Origin: JANOAR01 sp031411235 | GTDB taxonomy: Bacteria; Verrucomicrobiota; Verrucomicrobiia; Verrucomicrobiales; Verrucomicrobiaceae | Direction of reading: 5' to 3' | Assembly (NCBI GenBank): GCA_031411235.1 | Contig: JANOAR010000007.1 | Span: 1-22,663, forward strand | Length of the DNA: 22,663 bases | Part shown: in pieces, positions 22,642 to 22,663 of the stretch | Layout of the letters: each line of letters opens with the position of its first letter | Position numbering within the stretch: the first letter of the stretch is position 1 | Program-made: the position numbers and the translations under genes | Notes under the pieces: generated by a model | Seen by the model: the letters and a program-made list of their open reading frames with translations, nothing else | What the model was told of the DNA's origin: nothing | Database searches by the model: none

Positions 22642-22663
22642 TGCTCTAAACAGTCTTTTACAC
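22525..22663 (+). other. Structured sequence replacing the delta-60 3' end
   Basis: From about 22525 to the window end the sequence is no longer like the gene it follows. It contains short hairpins: CTTTC/GAAAG (22520-22524 with 22535-22539), GGGC/GCCC (22575-22586) and GCGGG/CCCGC (22605-22628). TTAAGTCA at 22540-22547 directly follows the first stem. This order, stem then GUUAAGUCA, resembles the 5' end of domain I in group II introns such as Ll.LtrB. A canonical GUGYG start is absent, so this is only a hypothesis. Confidence 0.35.

Overview
The window looks like a chromosomal segment of a member of Verrucomicrobiota, close to the Prosthecobacter/Verrucomicrobium group. The reasons are a secreted dehydrogenase fused to a cytochrome c of the type typical of Planctomycetes and Verrucomicrobia, a large FG-GAP partner protein, a delta-60 repeat protein, an unusual FtsZ with a very long linker, and a GC-rich sequence in which few genes have a Shine-Dalgarno motif. 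The genus is an inference; there is no rRNA in the window.

Layout. Positions 1-1617 (leftward) hold an LpxL-like acyltransferase followed by the N-terminal part of an MsbA-like ABC exporter, which suggests lipid A or outer-membrane lipid work. Rightward from 1658 come an M42-like zinc peptidase, a 353-base gap with a short palindrome, and a small protein of unknown function. A bidirectional hairpin separates these from a leftward group: a 31-residue lysine-rich peptide, a tRNA with anticodon CAU, a predicted ATPase, a metallophosphoesterase and cysS. The last two overlap by four bases.

From 7504 rightward runs the cell-division block ftsQ-ftsA-ftsZ, followed at 21 bases by a divergent PurC-like protein, then a repeat-bearing gap, a short RecO and an unknown protein. 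FtsQ is the membrane anchor with a POTRA domain, FtsA the membrane-tethered actin-like protein, and FtsZ the tubulin-like ring former. FtsZ ends in a conserved tail for FtsA binding, but its T7 catalytic loop has lost residues that are nearly invariant elsewhere. This is the most striking observation in the window.

From 19706 leftward to 14265 lies a two-gene operon: an exported FG-GAP/VCBS protein and an exported dehydrogenase/HEAT/cytochrome c protein, probably acting together in the periplasm or on the cell surface.

The right end (19839-22663) looks accessory. The last codons of a short-chain dehydrogenase gene survive as a remnant directly against a PIN-toxin/antitoxin pair and a small XRE regulator. 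After these comes a secreted delta-60 repeat protein whose C-terminal domain breaks off abruptly into a structured sequence, possibly the start of a group II intron.

Three intergenic regions carry short-period (7-8 base) degenerate repeats in inverted arrangement, with a different unit at each site.
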